Shown one piece after another: positions 24,210-34,719 of a DNA stretch of 64,000 nt. Source of the DNA: Rana temporaria (taxonomy: Eukaryota; Chordata; Amphibia; Anura; Ranidae). The stretch is from positions 164,659,101 through 164,723,100 of the forward strand of contig NC_053494.1 of the NCBI RefSeq assembly GCF_905171775.1, given 5' to 3'. Under the pieces are notes generated by a model, which did no database searches, was not told where the DNA came from, and saw nothing but the letters and a program-made list of their open reading frames with translations. The first letter of the stretch is position 1, and each line of letters begins with the position of its first letter. The position numbers were made by a program, and so were the translations under genes.

Positions 24210-24711
24210 GGCCGGGTACTCACGACCAAACATGTATGGTGAAAGCGGTCCGTCGGACCGTTTTCACCATACATGTCTGCCAGAGGGCTTCTGTACGATG
24301 GTTGTACACACCATCGTACAGAAGTCCGAGCGTAAACAATACGCGGGGCGTGTCCGCGGTGTCGCCGCGTCGATGACGCGGTGTCGCCGCGACAATGACG
24401 CAGCGACGTGGGCGGCCCGCCTTTAAAATGCTTCCACGCATGCGTCGAAGTCATTCGACGCATGCGAGGGACGGCGGGCGCCTGGACATGTACGGTAGGT
24501 CTGTACTGACGACCGTACATGTCCGAGCGGGCAGAATTCCAGCGGACTGTTTTAAAACAAGTCCAGGAATATTTGTCTGCTGGGAAAAGGCCCGGCGGGC
24601 AAATGTTTGCTGGAATTCGGCCCGCTCGCGCCCACACACGACCAAACATGTCTGCTGAAACTGGCCTGCGGACCAGTTTCAGCAGACATGTTTGGTCGTG
24701 AGTACGGGGCC
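24210..24711. mobile_element. Harbinger-like MITE with TTA duplication, inside piggyBac gene
   Basis: GGCCGGGTACTCACGACC and GGTCGTGAGTACGGGGCC are inverted ends, flanked by TTA at 24207-24209 and 24712-24714. The interior contains several palindromes (AAGCGGTCCGTCGGACCGTT, CATGCGTCGAAG…) and is CpG-rich. The insertion interrupts the transposase reading frame just before the first catalytic Asp motif. Confidence 0.8.
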
Positions 24712-26351
24712 TTAGGGGCAAATCTTATACAATCTATCAAAGTCCGTATGATTTCGGGGGGGCAGTGTGAGTTGTCACTGAAATGCAAAAACCGCATGAT
24801 CATGTCATAGCGGGACCTGGGCATCGTAGCGGAAAAAAATTGCATATCGTGGATGGGCTTTTTAGACCAACATGAATGCAATTCTTTTTTTTTTGTAAGC
24901 CCCATGTTTAGAGTAAGGCCTAAAAACAATCTAAGCTCCTGAATTGTTAGGGGTCTCCATACAAAAAGGCGGGCATAGCATGAGTTGGAGTTGGTTTGTA
25001 TGTACTGACATGCAAAAACATTTGTTTGGTCTAAGATGCTTTGAAGTAACTCATCAGTGAAAAATAAATTAAAATAATCACTTTCAGAGAAACCTTCGGT
25101 GTTGGCCTGCACACCTGGCTGTGCTGTCAAAGGGGGGATTGTGGCTGACCCAGTGCTAGAAGGCAGCCACAATGGGTTGGCCAAGGCATCCGGAAGATGG
25201 GTTTGGGCTCTAATTCTTCAGCGTGGAATTTCAGAGCTGGTACTGGGCCTTTCCTCCTGGGGTCTAGAAGTGCTTGTACTTGGCCTCTCCTCCTGGGGTC
25301 TAGCGCCATTGGCATTTTCTGATTGGCCATTGGGGTGTCCAGGTCTGTTGGTAGCTGCCTGGGGTTCAGTCCATCGTTTTTTTGGACGGACTACTTCCTC
25401 CTCTGATTCAGATATACTGCCTTTGGGGGCTCATATTGCAAACCAGAATTGGAACTTGAATCAGAACTGTACTGGGGAGTTGAGAGCTCGCCGCTGCTCT
25501 CATCGGTCTGGGCTAGCATTTGGTATGCCTCTTCTGGGGTGTATAATCTTTTGGACATGGTGGCTGGCTGTATGACAGGGCTGCACAACAAGGACTAATG
25601 GGCTGTATGTCAGCTAGAAATTGGCTGCACGTCAGGCACTGCTGGGCTCACGGGACAGGTACTCCTGATGGAGGCATCTCCCTGTTCTGCCTGGTGACAC
25701 AGCACTGATTGTCTGATTCCTTTCATTTGAAGCAGCGATCAGTGACGTGTCACAGGAAGCCACGCCCCCACACAGTTAGAATAACTCCCTAGGACACACT
25801 TAACCCCTTCCCCACCCCTACTGATTAACCCCTTCACTGCCAGTCACATTTTTATAGCACTGATCGCTGTGTAAATGTGAATGGTCCCAAAATAGTGTCA
25901 AAAGTGTCCGATGTGTCCGCCATAATGTCGCAGTCACTAAAAAAATCGCTATGAACTATCCTCTATTTTGTTGACGCTATAACTTTTGCGCAAACCAATC
26001 AATATACGCTTATTGTATTTTCTTTTACCAAAAATATATAGAAAAATACGTATTAGCCTAAACTGAGAAAAAAATGAGCTTTTTTAAAAAAAAAATTGGG
26101 GATATTTATTATCGCAAAAAATACAAAATATATATTTTTTCAAAATTGGTGCTGTATATTTTTCTATAGCGCAAAAAATAAAAACCGCAGAGGTGATCAA
26201 ATACCACCAAAAGGGGAAAAAAAGGACGTCAATTTTGTTTGGGAGCCACGTCGCACGACCGCGCAATTGTCAATTAAAGCGGCGCAGTGCCGAATCACAA
26301 AAAGTGGCCCGGTCATTTGGCAGCCAAATGGTCTGGGGCTGAAGTGGTTAA

Positions 26352-26810
26352 AGAGGGACTCCGCTGATGGGCACACTGATTCAAGGAGGGACTCCACTGA
26401 TGGGGACATTGATTTAAGGAGGGCCCCGCTGAAGGGGACACAGATAAAAGGAGGGGATCCGCTGCCCGGGACACTGATTTAAGGAGGGACTCTGCTGCCG
26501 GGGACACTGATTTAAGGAGGGACTCCGCTGATGGGGAAATTGATTTAAGGAGGGACTCCACTGATGGGGACACTGATTTAAGGAGGGACTCCGCTGATGG
26601 GGACACTGATGTAAGGAGGGACTTCGCTGATAAGGGACACTGATGTAATGAGGGGCTCCACTGAAGGGGACACGGATGTAAGGAGGGACTCCGCTGATGG
26701 GGACACTGATGTGAGGAAGGACTCCACTGATGGGGACACTGATGTAGGGAAGGGCTCTGCTGATGGGAACACTGATGTAAGGAGGGACTCTGCCCCTCTA
26801 CCTCTCTCTC
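26352..26810. repeat. 33-bp minisatellite, right part
   Basis: It has the same unit as 19310-19649, continuing immediately after the piggyBac TTAA. About 13-14 units alternate GATGGGGACACTGATTTAAG and GATGTAAGG variants. The 179-aa Ser/Pro/Leu frame on the - strand is repeat-derived. Confidence 0.9.
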
Positions 26811-27189
26811 TTCCTCCCTCCATCTCTCGTTCATCTCAGACTCTAACCACACTCCTTTAGAGACTCGCCCCTTTAAGCCACTCCCACTGTTCTGATGAGA
26901 CCACTCCCATTTTTTGCTGCGGTGCGCATCGCATTTTTCTTTTTCCCTATTTCACACCTACAAACGAATTCCCTGCCCACTTAGTATAAGAAGACTCCGC
27001 CTACAGGCAAAAAAGTGTCCCTATAATTTTTTTTCAATGTTGGCAACTATGTATTAGGGTTAGTCACTCCTTGATTTCTACCTCTCCGAACTCCATATCA
27101 GATCTCAGAGTACTACTCACCTCTCTGTACACTACACCACTGCAACAATTAAAGAAAAACCTTACACACAGCAGGGAGCAATGATGAAA

Positions 27190-27358
27190 ACTCTGTGGTG
27201 ACATAACTGAACCAGAACTTGAAGCAGAACTGCAGAATGTTTGCAAAGAAAGTTGATCTGGAGTCATGCAATGCAGACTTGCTGCAATTGTGCAACAAAA
27301 TTGTGAAGCTTAGCAAGTCATTTTCAAACTTGCAGCACAACTACTTGCTATCTGGGTA
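27190..27358. mobile_element. Fragment of the CTACCCAGATAGCAAG element
   Basis: It aligns with 11770-11948 (GTGACATAACTGAACCAGAAC, AAGTTGATCTGGAGTCATGC) and ends CTTGCTATCTGGGTA, where the next minisatellite begins. Confidence 0.7.
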
Positions 27359-27360
27359 CC

Positions 27361-28065
27361 AGTGCCCAGCACTGTGGCCTTACCAGTGCCCAGCAATGTG
27401 TCCTTACCTGTGCCCATCAATGCGGCCTTATTAGTGCCCATCAATGTAGCCTTACCAGTGCCCATCAATGCAGCCTTACCAGTGGCCATCAATGCAGCCT
27501 TACCAGTGCCCAGCAAATGCAGCCTTACCAGTGAACATCAATGCAGCCTCACCAGTGCCCATCAAATGCAGCCTCACCAGTGCCCATCAAACACAGCTTT
27601 ACCAGTGCCCATCAAATGCAACCACACCAGTGCCCATCAAATGCAGCCTCACCAGTGCCCATCAAATGACGCCTATCAGTGTCCATCAATGCAGCCTCAC
27701 CAGTACTCATCAATGCAGCCTTACCTGTGCCCAGCAAATGCATCCTTACCAGTGCCCAGCAATGCAGCCTTACCAGTGTCCATCAATGCAGCCTCACCAG
27801 TACTCATCAATGCAGCCTTACCTGTGCCCAGCAAATGCAGCCTTACCAGTGCCCAGCAATTCAGCCTTACCAGTGCCCAGCAATGCAGCCTTATCAGTGC
27901 CCAGCAAATACAGCCTTACCAGTGCCCAGCAAATGCAGCCTTACCAGTGCCCATCAAATGCAGCCTATCAGTGCACATCAATGCCGCCTTGCCAGTGCCC
28001 AGCAAATGCAGCCTCACCAGTGCCCAGCAAATACAGCCTTACCAGTGTCCAACAATGCATTAGTG
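27361..28065. repeat. 24-25-bp minisatellite (GCAGCCTTACCAGTGCCCA…)
   Basis: About 29 units of GCAGCCTTACCAGTGCCCAG/TCAA(A)T are present. Units of 24 and 25 bp alternate, so all three + strand frames stay open for hundreds of codons and read as Ala/Leu/Pro/Val or Gln/Pro/Tyr/Cys repeats (233, 247 and 166 aa). These are artefacts of repeat structure. The array is followed by an inverted pair (28146-28200 / 28265-28320) of a CTCCTCCTCCAGCAGCCACT motif, indicating a foldback element. Confidence 0.9.
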
Positions 28066-28145
28066 TTGGTATGGAAAACACAGCAGCGATCTCACGCTGT
28101 GTCGCCGATCTTGGATTTGAATATCCCGGTGTGCTTGTCCTTCCC

Positions 28146-28325
28146 TCAGTTGGTCCTCCTCCTCCAGCAGCCACTGTAACAAGGTCCTGGCTCCTAGAAT
28201 GTCTCCTATAATACACGTCGCACTGATTCAATTTGCTGGCATTGGATCAGTGTTCTGCCTATCAATGGAGCTGTTCTAGGAGGCGGGACCTTGTTTCAGT
28301 GGCTGCTGGAGGAGGAGGACCGAGG
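28146..28325. repeat. Imperfect inverted repeat next to the minisatellite
   Basis: TCCTCCTCCTCCAGCAGCCA and later TGGCTGCTGGAGGAGGAGGA, together with GGTCCTGGCTCCTAGAA and TTCTAGGAGGCGGGACC, form a hairpin of about 50-bp arms. It probably belongs to the non-autonomous element carrying the array. Confidence 0.75.
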
Positions 28326-28329
28326 GAGG

Positions 28330-28999
28330 GGAGGATGGGCATGCAGGGATGACACTCCCCCAATGTGTGGCACCCTGGGTGGACCACCAACGTTGGCATG
28401 GACACCCTCCCCTTCCCGCACACACAAAGCAGGGCCGATCCTAGGCGTGGGCAGGAAGGGGATGAAAATGCCCAGTAGGCAAGTAGGTGAATGGTTAAAA
28501 TGCTTCTGAGGATGAAATTACTACATAATGCTATTGAATGATAAAGTGACTGCAATGGCTAAACAGGAGGCTAGTGTGTTTAATAGGCGGAAGTACTGTG
28601 CAGTAAAGTATATGCATAATGCCTTTCTAAGGATTTCAAAAGGATAATATATAGACACAAGGTAACTTTAGGAAGCAATTATAAGTTGTATATTGATATT
28701 GTCACACACTGTCAGTTATACTCTGCCAGCATTCTAAAAGAATTTATTTAGAATTTTACAGAAAGGAATGAAACCTTTTATATGCAAATCAGAAGCCAAC
28801 AATTCATTTTGACTGCCTTCAAGCCAGCATTTCGATAAATACAGAGAGATAATTACACATCCTCCAGAGGAACAATGTAATTACCCACGTTTACAATGAA
28901 GCCCAAGGCAACGTTTATTCTTTAAGCTAACCAATTTTGTTATAATTGAAAATATTGTCTTAAAACTTAATTAACCAAGTCTCTGTTGTAATGATGCAG
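28330..28999. other. Intron flank upstream of exon B
   Basis: The tail of the minisatellite-bearing element runs to about 28500, then apparently unique A/T-rich intron to the acceptor ATGATGCAG. Confidence 0.55.
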
Positions 29000-29146
29000 G
29001 TGGAAGATCTGAAGTCCAAACTTGCCGTACAGGAAGTAGAACTTCATCAGAGGAACAGAGATACAGAAGCACTTATCGACAAGATTGGCCAGCAGACAGA
29101 AAAACTAAATCAGGAGAAATGTGTGGCAGATGCAGAGGAACAAAAG
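29000..29146 (+). CDS. dnah11: Axonemal dynein heavy chain exon B (stalk coiled coil 1)
   Basis: This 49-codon exon follows ...GATGCAG and ends before GTATTT at 29147. It reads VEDLKSKLAVQEVEL, then RNRDTEALIDKIGQQTEKL, and ends VADAEEQK. It joins exon A in frame (…TTAFQ|VEDLK…), as in dynein heavy chains, with no missing residues. Its charged heptad-like composition is that of ascending stalk helix CC1, which relays ATPase state to the microtubule-binding tip. The segment with TEALI.KIG.QTEK resembles DNAH11 more than DNAH9 or DNAH17, as I remember them. It is phase 0 at both ends. The preceding intron is 11.2 kb and is filled with transposons. Confidence 0.85.
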
Positions 29147-29414
29147 GTATTTAACTAGGATCTTCACATAGTAAAGCAAGGTATACACATATAGAAATAT
29201 GAGGGGCTGCAGGAACTGGCCACATTTCAATACTTGTGTAGACCGGCTTCTGTTGAACAGTCCTGCTGGAAAACCAGCATTGGATCATGGTATTCTGATG
29301 GGGGGGGGGGGGGGGCCTCTATCAGAATTCAACAACACAGCAGGGGAGATTCTGTGAATTCTTTTTCTCGTTCAACCCACTGGTAGAACAAAAATACTCT
29401 GTGTATACCGATAA

Positions 29415-30102
29415 CTAGATTCAGAGAGACTGAATTTGCGTGGGCGCTAATTTAAGCGTATTCTGGTAACCAGATACGCTTAAATTAGGCTCAGATACAA
29501 GCGGCGTAAGTGTCTTACACCGTTGTATCCTAAAGTGTAATTTTTAGGCTGACCGCCAGGTGGCGCTTCCATTGCGGTCGACGTAGAATATGTAAATCAC
29601 TAGATACGCCTATTCACGAACGTACGCCCGGCCAACGCAGTACAGATACGCCGTTTACATAACGCATTATCAGGCCTAAAGTTATTCCATCAAATAGCTG
29701 GAATAGTAATGTTAAGTATGGCCGCCGTTCCCACGTCGAAATTTGAAAATTTTACTTTGTTTGCGTAAGTCATCCGTGAATAGGGTTTTACATCATTTAC
29801 GTCCACATCGAAATCAATAGGACCGTGTGGCGTACTTTGCCGCAATGCACACTGGGATATGTACACGGACCGTGCATGCGCGGTTCGTAAAATACGTCAA
29901 TCACGTCAGGTCAAGCCCCATTAACATAAAACACGCCCCCTCAGCCGAATTTGAATTTGCCCGCCCGATTTACGCTACGCCACCGTAACTTAGCAGGCAA
30001 GTACTTTGTGAATCATGTACTTGCCTCGCTAACTTACGGCGGCGTAGTGTAAATGCCATACGCTACGCCGCCGCAACTATGCGCTCGCCATCCTGAATCT
30101 AG
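29415..30102. mobile_element. CTAGATTCAG MITE, related to GGGCCAGATTCAC family
   Basis: The ends CTAGATTCAG and CTGAATCTAG are inverted. The interior is CpG-rich like the 9425 and 62588 elements and has paired words (TACGGCGGCGTAGTG). No clear target duplication was found. It lies 270 bp after exon B. Confidence 0.6.
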
Positions 30103-30243
30103 CTACTAGTGTTAGATCTGGCGGAAAAAAAAAAAAGTTATAGTGAAACTCCAGACCGACAACAAATTATCTAGGTAAAATCCATATGCATTTACTTTTA
30201 TCTTTTGAAAGATTTAATTCTGTTCAGCCAGTGATAGGATTTA

Positions 30244-30562
30244 ATAGCAATGAGAAGAGGACGATGGACAGCCGCACTCCGGAAAAACTTTATAAAAGAA
30301 AGCTGTCTTTATTTTCAAGCTGGAACATGTACAGTCACCGCAACCACAAAACAGAACAGCCGACGCGTTTCACACTTAACTAGTGCTTAGTCTAAGCACT
30401 AGTTAAGTGCGAAACACGTCGGCTGTCCTGTTTTGTGGTTGCGGAGTGCGGCTGTCCATCTTCCTCTTCTCATTGCTATTGCTACTTGCATCGCCAGCAC
30501 CTTGGTAATCTGACCGCCCCTGATCATCTACAAGGCTCACCTGGAGCGGTGAAAATCTTTCT
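30244..30562. mobile_element. Penelope-type short insertion with inverted halves
   Basis: It is flanked by CAGTGATAGGATTTA (30229-30243) and CAGTGATATGATTTA (30563-30577), 14 of 15 identical. Inside, AGCAATGAGAAGAGGACGAT…CACTTAACTAGTGCTTAG is followed at once by its near-complement TCTAAGCACTAGTTAAGTGC…CTTCTCATTGCT. It contains GGACAGCCGCACTCC and GCGTTTCACAC/GTGCGAAACACGTCGG, the same module as 11047-11526. No coding capacity. Confidence 0.65.
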
Positions 30563-30577
30563 CAGTGATATGATTTA

Positions 30578-32114
30578 CACACCTTTTGAATGCTGCGCAG
30601 CGAGACATATGAGTTAAGCAAATCAGCTTTCTGCTTCAGCTTTTTGTCATCTTGTATATCTTCTGCTTCTCCACCCTGATCATTAATGAATCAGGATCCT
30701 CATCCCTATCCAGAATCCTAGTAAAAGTGAGCTTGTTCTATAAATATCTTACCACATCAATGAAAGGCAAAAGGCTTGTAGAATATCAAAATTGGGAGAG
30801 GATATGCACTGTGGTGTTCCCTCATCAATTATATCATCAAGACAACCTTTTCCCGCTCTTTTACCGTCTCAAAGTTTGGATGTTTGGGTTAAACAAAGAT
30901 CACAAATATTTTTTATGTCACTTTTTTCCAAAAATAAAGTTTCAAATGCTTGAAAAACTGCTATTTTAATTTTTTTTTATAAAAACTGTTCTTTTATATG
31001 CTTTTCTGCTGTCAACACTAGCCAGATCTTGCTACTGGCATCACTTTCTCCATGACCCAAGCACTGACGACAAGCAAAGTGCGTCTACTTCAACATTTGC
31101 ACAAAACTAAAACCTGGTTTGGTTAGAATTACTTTTTTTTTTTTATGTTTTTCCTTGTTGACACTTGGAGGTATTTCATTGATATACCGTATGTTTAGAC
31201 ATTTTTCAGTTTTGAGGAAGAGTTATGATTTCTGACAGCATTTCCCACCATCTTTGACCCCATGGCCATGGGGAAGATTTCTTCTCACTTCTTGTCTCAA
31301 TGATAGGATAGGATTTTTTTCTACACATGGATGACTGAAGACCTTCCGGCTTCCCCACATTCACTAAGCTAAGTAAACATTCACATTGCTAAAGCCACAC
31401 TATTGTCAGCTCCAGTCAGAGCCACTGTACTAACCATGTAAGGTTAGTTTAGCAATCTCCCCCGCTGAGCTATTGTGTTCTGACAGGGGGATGCCCCCCC
31501 TCCACCAGAACACTTCGATCATCGCTCTCTGCCATTGGCTGAGAGCGCTTATCGGGTGTCGGTCGGATGCTGGTTCTCCAGCATGCACATCTGACAGAAA
31601 CCAGTCATACAGTCGACATACACACATACACACTGGCTTTTTTCCCTGATCCGGCTATTGTCTCCCAACATTCGGCCCGTGTGTACCAGGCTTAGGGCAG
31701 GCCATACATTATGCAATTTTCTTTCCTTCAGCCACGGGTTTTATTTAAAGCTTCTTTTTTATTGGATTTTTCAAAAGCTTATACAAAAGCCAAGTGCCCA
31801 TGCCCCTGTAATAACAGTAAAACAAAGTAAACCCAATTACTGTATATCACAGAGCTGGTGTGTGGCTGACATTGAAGCAATAAACTACAATACACACAAT
31901 AGTACACTACACATTAACCGTCTGGTCCTTCTGCATGAAACCTCAAATAAAGGAGGTAGAGAGGTAAGTTGTATCAAGTGTTAACTCAACCACACTTGAA
32001 GGTGTCATTGAATATTTGGGGGTATAACTGTAGAGGGATCCTCAAGCCCACGCTTTGGTGAATTTTTGCGGACAGTCTCTGTTACTGTAAGTGTCTTGGT
32101 AGAAAGGTAAAGTG
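30578..32114. other. Intron sequence, mostly unremarkable
   Basis: Holds a MITE terminus near 31676. 105- and 108-aa frames (30652-30969, 31658-31984) lack recognisable domains. Confidence 0.5.
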
Positions 32115-32128
32115 GAGTTCACTAGGTG

Positions 32129-32436
32129 GAAAGAAGGGGTACCGGAGGATAGGGTGGTGACGGCTGCTAGTGCCGTAAACCAAAGTAACTATCACCCGGA
32201 AAAGTATGGACTGTCTCGGTACTGATGACACAGATAGATACAGTATCTATCTGTGTCATCAGTACAGAGAAAGTCCATACTAAATTCTTTTCCGGGTGAT
32301 AGTTACTTTGGTTTACGGCACTAGCAGCCATCACCAACCTATCCTCCGGTACCCCTTCTTTCCATTAAATCCTGGATGATGGTACATTATATGAATTTTT
32401 AAATAATCAATCTCAGGCTAAACTCAAAAATCTTGC
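32129..32436. mobile_element. Palindromic short insertion with 14-bp target duplication
   Basis: GAGTTCACTAGGTG occurs at 32115-32128 and 32437-32450. Between them, 32128-32363 is an almost loopless palindrome (arms about 117 bp, few mismatches, centre near 32242). It is followed by about 70 bp of A/T-rich unique tail. The structure matches the inverted arrangement and duplication length of the Penelope-type insertions nearby. The source family is not recognised. Confidence 0.65.
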
Positions 32437-32450
32437 GAGTTCACTAGGTG

Positions 32451-33474
32451 CTTCCAAAAATGAATAGAGGGTCGAAAAGACTGTTTGCAATGTAACATAA
32501 TAGCTTTTCTAGTGTAAAACAGTTAGAGGCCAAGGATTGTCTGTTTGGCATTTGTAGAGACCACTGGTTGCTCGAAACTTGATTGATTCCCCTATCAACA
32601 CATTTAGTGAATCCTTCCCATGGAGCCATTGTGTTCTGACAGCAGGAGGTTTCTTAGCTATCAGAATATAATGATCTCTATAGGCAGCTATAGCCGCTGG
32701 CAGTGAACGAATGAAAGAGCCCGGCAGGTTAGTTGTACTGAGGTTGATCGATAGAACGAATTCAGTACATCCAGACTGCCCATACATGGATTAAAATTCA
32801 TCTGCTTCTTGTTGAACCGGACACATTTCGATCTGTCTATAACCATCTTAAAGTGTAACTAAAGTCAAAACTTTTGTTTTTAGTTTTGGATAGAATAGAT
32901 TATAACACCTTACAGTTTTCATTACTATCTGTGCCCCTGTTAAGGAAATTTGGCATCATCATTGAAAGTGAAAGTAAACGAAAATCCCAAAATTGGGTTG
33001 TGCCAAGAAAAGTAATAGAGGGGGAATGTTCCAAGGGGGGTGCTAGTTCTGGACACCAAACATCAATAAATATTTATTTTAAGATGTATAGCAAGAACTC
33101 CTGTTTTCTAGATGCAACCAAAGGAAAAAGGCAAACTGTGTAATGTAAGTAATATTCTCTGTTTGTCTAAGAGTAGGAATAATCTCACCTTGAATATTAG
33201 TAGCTCAAGCATTTTGAAAGAAAAGGGCAGCCATATGTTTAGTGAACTAAACCTTGCACTTTGTATACTGTGGGGAAGGGATAGGACCTCAGAGAGCAAA
33301 CCTGACAGAGGTTCTAATCTTCTCACACTTTACTAATCAAAGAGCTTTTATTGATGTTTGTGTCCTTACTGGAGATTTTTTCCAAACTTCTAGTCACAGT
33401 GACAACAGGGGGTGACAGGTAATGCGGGGAAGACATACATTAATACAAACCTGCCAGAGGTTCCACATTCTGTC
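32451..33474. other. Intron sequence left of the PLE insertion
   Basis: 32850-33474 looks like an older repeat (AAAGTGTAACTAAAGTCAAA…). The PLE target site lies at its right end, and the sequence resumes at 51447. Confidence 0.55.
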
Positions 33475-33492
33475 CAAAACTAAAAGCTGGAA
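33475..33492. repeat. 18-bp target duplication, left
   Basis: CAAAACTAAAAGCTGGAA occurs immediately before the PLE composite and again at 51429-51446 immediately after it. Confidence 0.92.
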
Positions 33493-34719
33493 AAAATTAA
33501 AAAATAAATCTGCGCTATCAGGGTGACAAGCAGCTACATACAATCCAGTGAAACCAAGGAAAGAATTACAAACAAACTTCAAAAAAAAATGCAGCGCTGG
33601 AAATAAATAGTGAGAAGACCGTGATGTCTATGTTCAACATACACAAATATGAATGTAAATAAGTGAATCCATAAAATTAAAAGTGATACCAAATATTATA
33701 GTGGAGGCACTATAGACCTTATTAAAAAAGTCAATGTCTATAAATGTATAAATCCACAAAAATAAACGTGAAAATAAGAGTCCATATACATAAACGTGGA
33801 AAGGGATGAAATCATCAATGAGAAATCGTAGTGACAAGACGCCCACGGTGATTCTAATTGGAATGTGATGATAGTGATAACGCCCGCCACCAAAGGGGAG
33901 GCTTACCGGATGCGATGGACCCAAGTGAGCTTATACCCAAAGGGTCAAATAGGCTTGTAAGCAGTACAGATGAGATGGTACAGGAACACACCAACGCAAA
34001 CGGACAGCAAACAACGATAAGGTCTTCGCTTGGTATCAGGTGGAGGGGATAACCCCAGCTGGGAGATGGCTCATAAAGTTGGAAGAGCTTGCCCAAGTTA
34101 TGTGGAGGAAAACGAAAGGCACATAGCGTGATACCGTAAAAACAGAAACGTTTATTATCGGTTAAAAACACTTACAGTTTAGTGGATAAAAAAGGACATC
34201 AATGTTTGTAAAATGCATGGCAGCAGTAGAGTCCCGACATGTTTCGCTACAACTAGCATCGTCTGGGGTGAAACCCTACTGATACCGCCATGCTTAAATT
34301 TAAAATCTGACCTCCTTTGAAACACACCCCTAGGGGATCGTCCAATGGAAATGCACTTCCGGGTCGCCTCAGTAATCTTATATTATTTGAATATGTAATA
34401 AACAAAAATATAGAATCTGTGCTGCAATGAATGTTATTATCATTTAAGAACAATTTATTATTTAGAATGCACTGACCTGATCCGTTTGTAGATTAAGACA
34501 AACAGTCCATAGTGGTCCGGTTTAATGGAATCACATTATATAATCACATGTGAATCCAGGTTGGAACTCGGGGCCAATGGGATGAATCAAGATCACTGTA
34601 TAAGGGACGTGGATCAATAAAGGATTCGATCGATGTTACGAATCTGGCCGCATTTAGGTCACGTGACCACGCTGAACGAAGGCGCATAAACAAACCGTCA
34701 TTAGACGCGCCGTTCAGCT
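33493..34719 (-). repeat. PLE terminal repeat, outer left (copy I)
   Basis: This is sequence shared by all four terminal regions, from the ORF1-proximal A/T tract to CGTTCAGCTC. It contains a hammerhead-like fold at 34215-34293 and the diagnostic variant GTTTCAAAGG (- strand). The 96-, 105- and 77-aa frames in it are not conserved proteins that I recognise. Confidence 0.8.
34215..34293 (-). ncRNA. Hammerhead-like fold, PLE copy I
   Basis: This is the reverse-strand equivalent of 44655-44733, with the same stems and GAAAC/GTC elements. Confidence 0.55.

Larger units (their letters stand above)
23415..25558 (-). pseudogene. piggyBac transposase pseudogene
   Basis: The - strand start at 25558 reads MSKRLYTPEEAYQML with an acidic Ser-rich tail. 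At 24715-25080 comes the PGBD-type N-domain: FNLFFTDELLQSILDQTN, then PLTIQELRLFLGLTLNMG and SRYDMIMRFLHFSDN. At 24207-24092 lies the first catalytic Asp region ISVDESLVHFTGR followed by KQYIP. At about 23560-23440, in a shifted frame, is the Cys-rich C-terminal domain (CRVC, then CPDCPDQPGLC). Between the last two, only a MITE is present, so the two later catalytic Asp regions are missing. A second MITE (24210-24711) splits the gene. Frameshifts and stops add to this, so the gene is dead. The 199-aa, 175-aa and 210-aa open frames are fragments that run into the MITEs. Confidence 0.85.
19650..26347 (-). mobile_element. piggyBac transposon (6.7 kb), decayed
   Basis: The element begins CCACTTCAATACATG and ends GGGGCTGAAGTGG. 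TTAA lies at 19646-19649 and 26348-26351, both inside the 33-bp minisatellite. It encodes a broken transposase on the - strand (23415-25558). It also contains a three-copy tandem repeat of about 390 bp (21711-22600) and an 81-bp repeat (23130-23330). Later insertions at 20169-21141, 23745-24088 and 24210-24711 interrupt it. The short CCACTT…AAGTGG elements elsewhere in the window are presumably its non-autonomous relatives. Confidence 0.75.
18938..27051. mobile_element. Composite: 6-bp-TSD element holding minisatellite and piggyBac
   Basis: CATATTTGCCAACAGTC at the left and TTGGCAACTATG at the right are inverted ends flanked directly by TATTAG (18932-18937 and 27052-27057). The non-interrupted host element would be about 1.4 kb, much of it 33-bp minisatellite. 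The remaining 6.7 kb is a later piggyBac insertion. The terminus is related to the 5117-5787 element. Confidence 0.6.

Noticed and set aside
24552..25184. 210-aa - strand frame as an intact host-domesticated piggyBac-derived gene
   Set aside because: Its C-terminal 50 or so residues are read from the inserted MITE, and the rest of the transposase is frameshifted and missing its centre.
26313..26852. 179-aa - strand Ser/Pro/Leu repeat protein (and the 112-aa one at 19259-19597)
   Set aside because: The 33-bp period gives an 11-codon repeat in frame; there is no start context, splice support or known domain.
27362..28211. Long + strand frames of 166-247 aa with Ala/Pro/Val/Gln repeats
   Set aside because: They follow the 24-25-bp minisatellite; all three frames are open at once, which shows that the openness comes from repeat composition.
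32220..32265. CTGATGA at 32222-32228 as a hammerhead core
   Set aside because: No GAAA element or cleavage triplet is placed correctly; the pairing there is the palindrome itself.
33634..34171. 96- and 105-aa frames conserved in all four PLE terminal repeats
   Set aside because: Conservation is explained by recent duplication; no domain or coding signature is visible and the hammerhead-like fold lies outside them.
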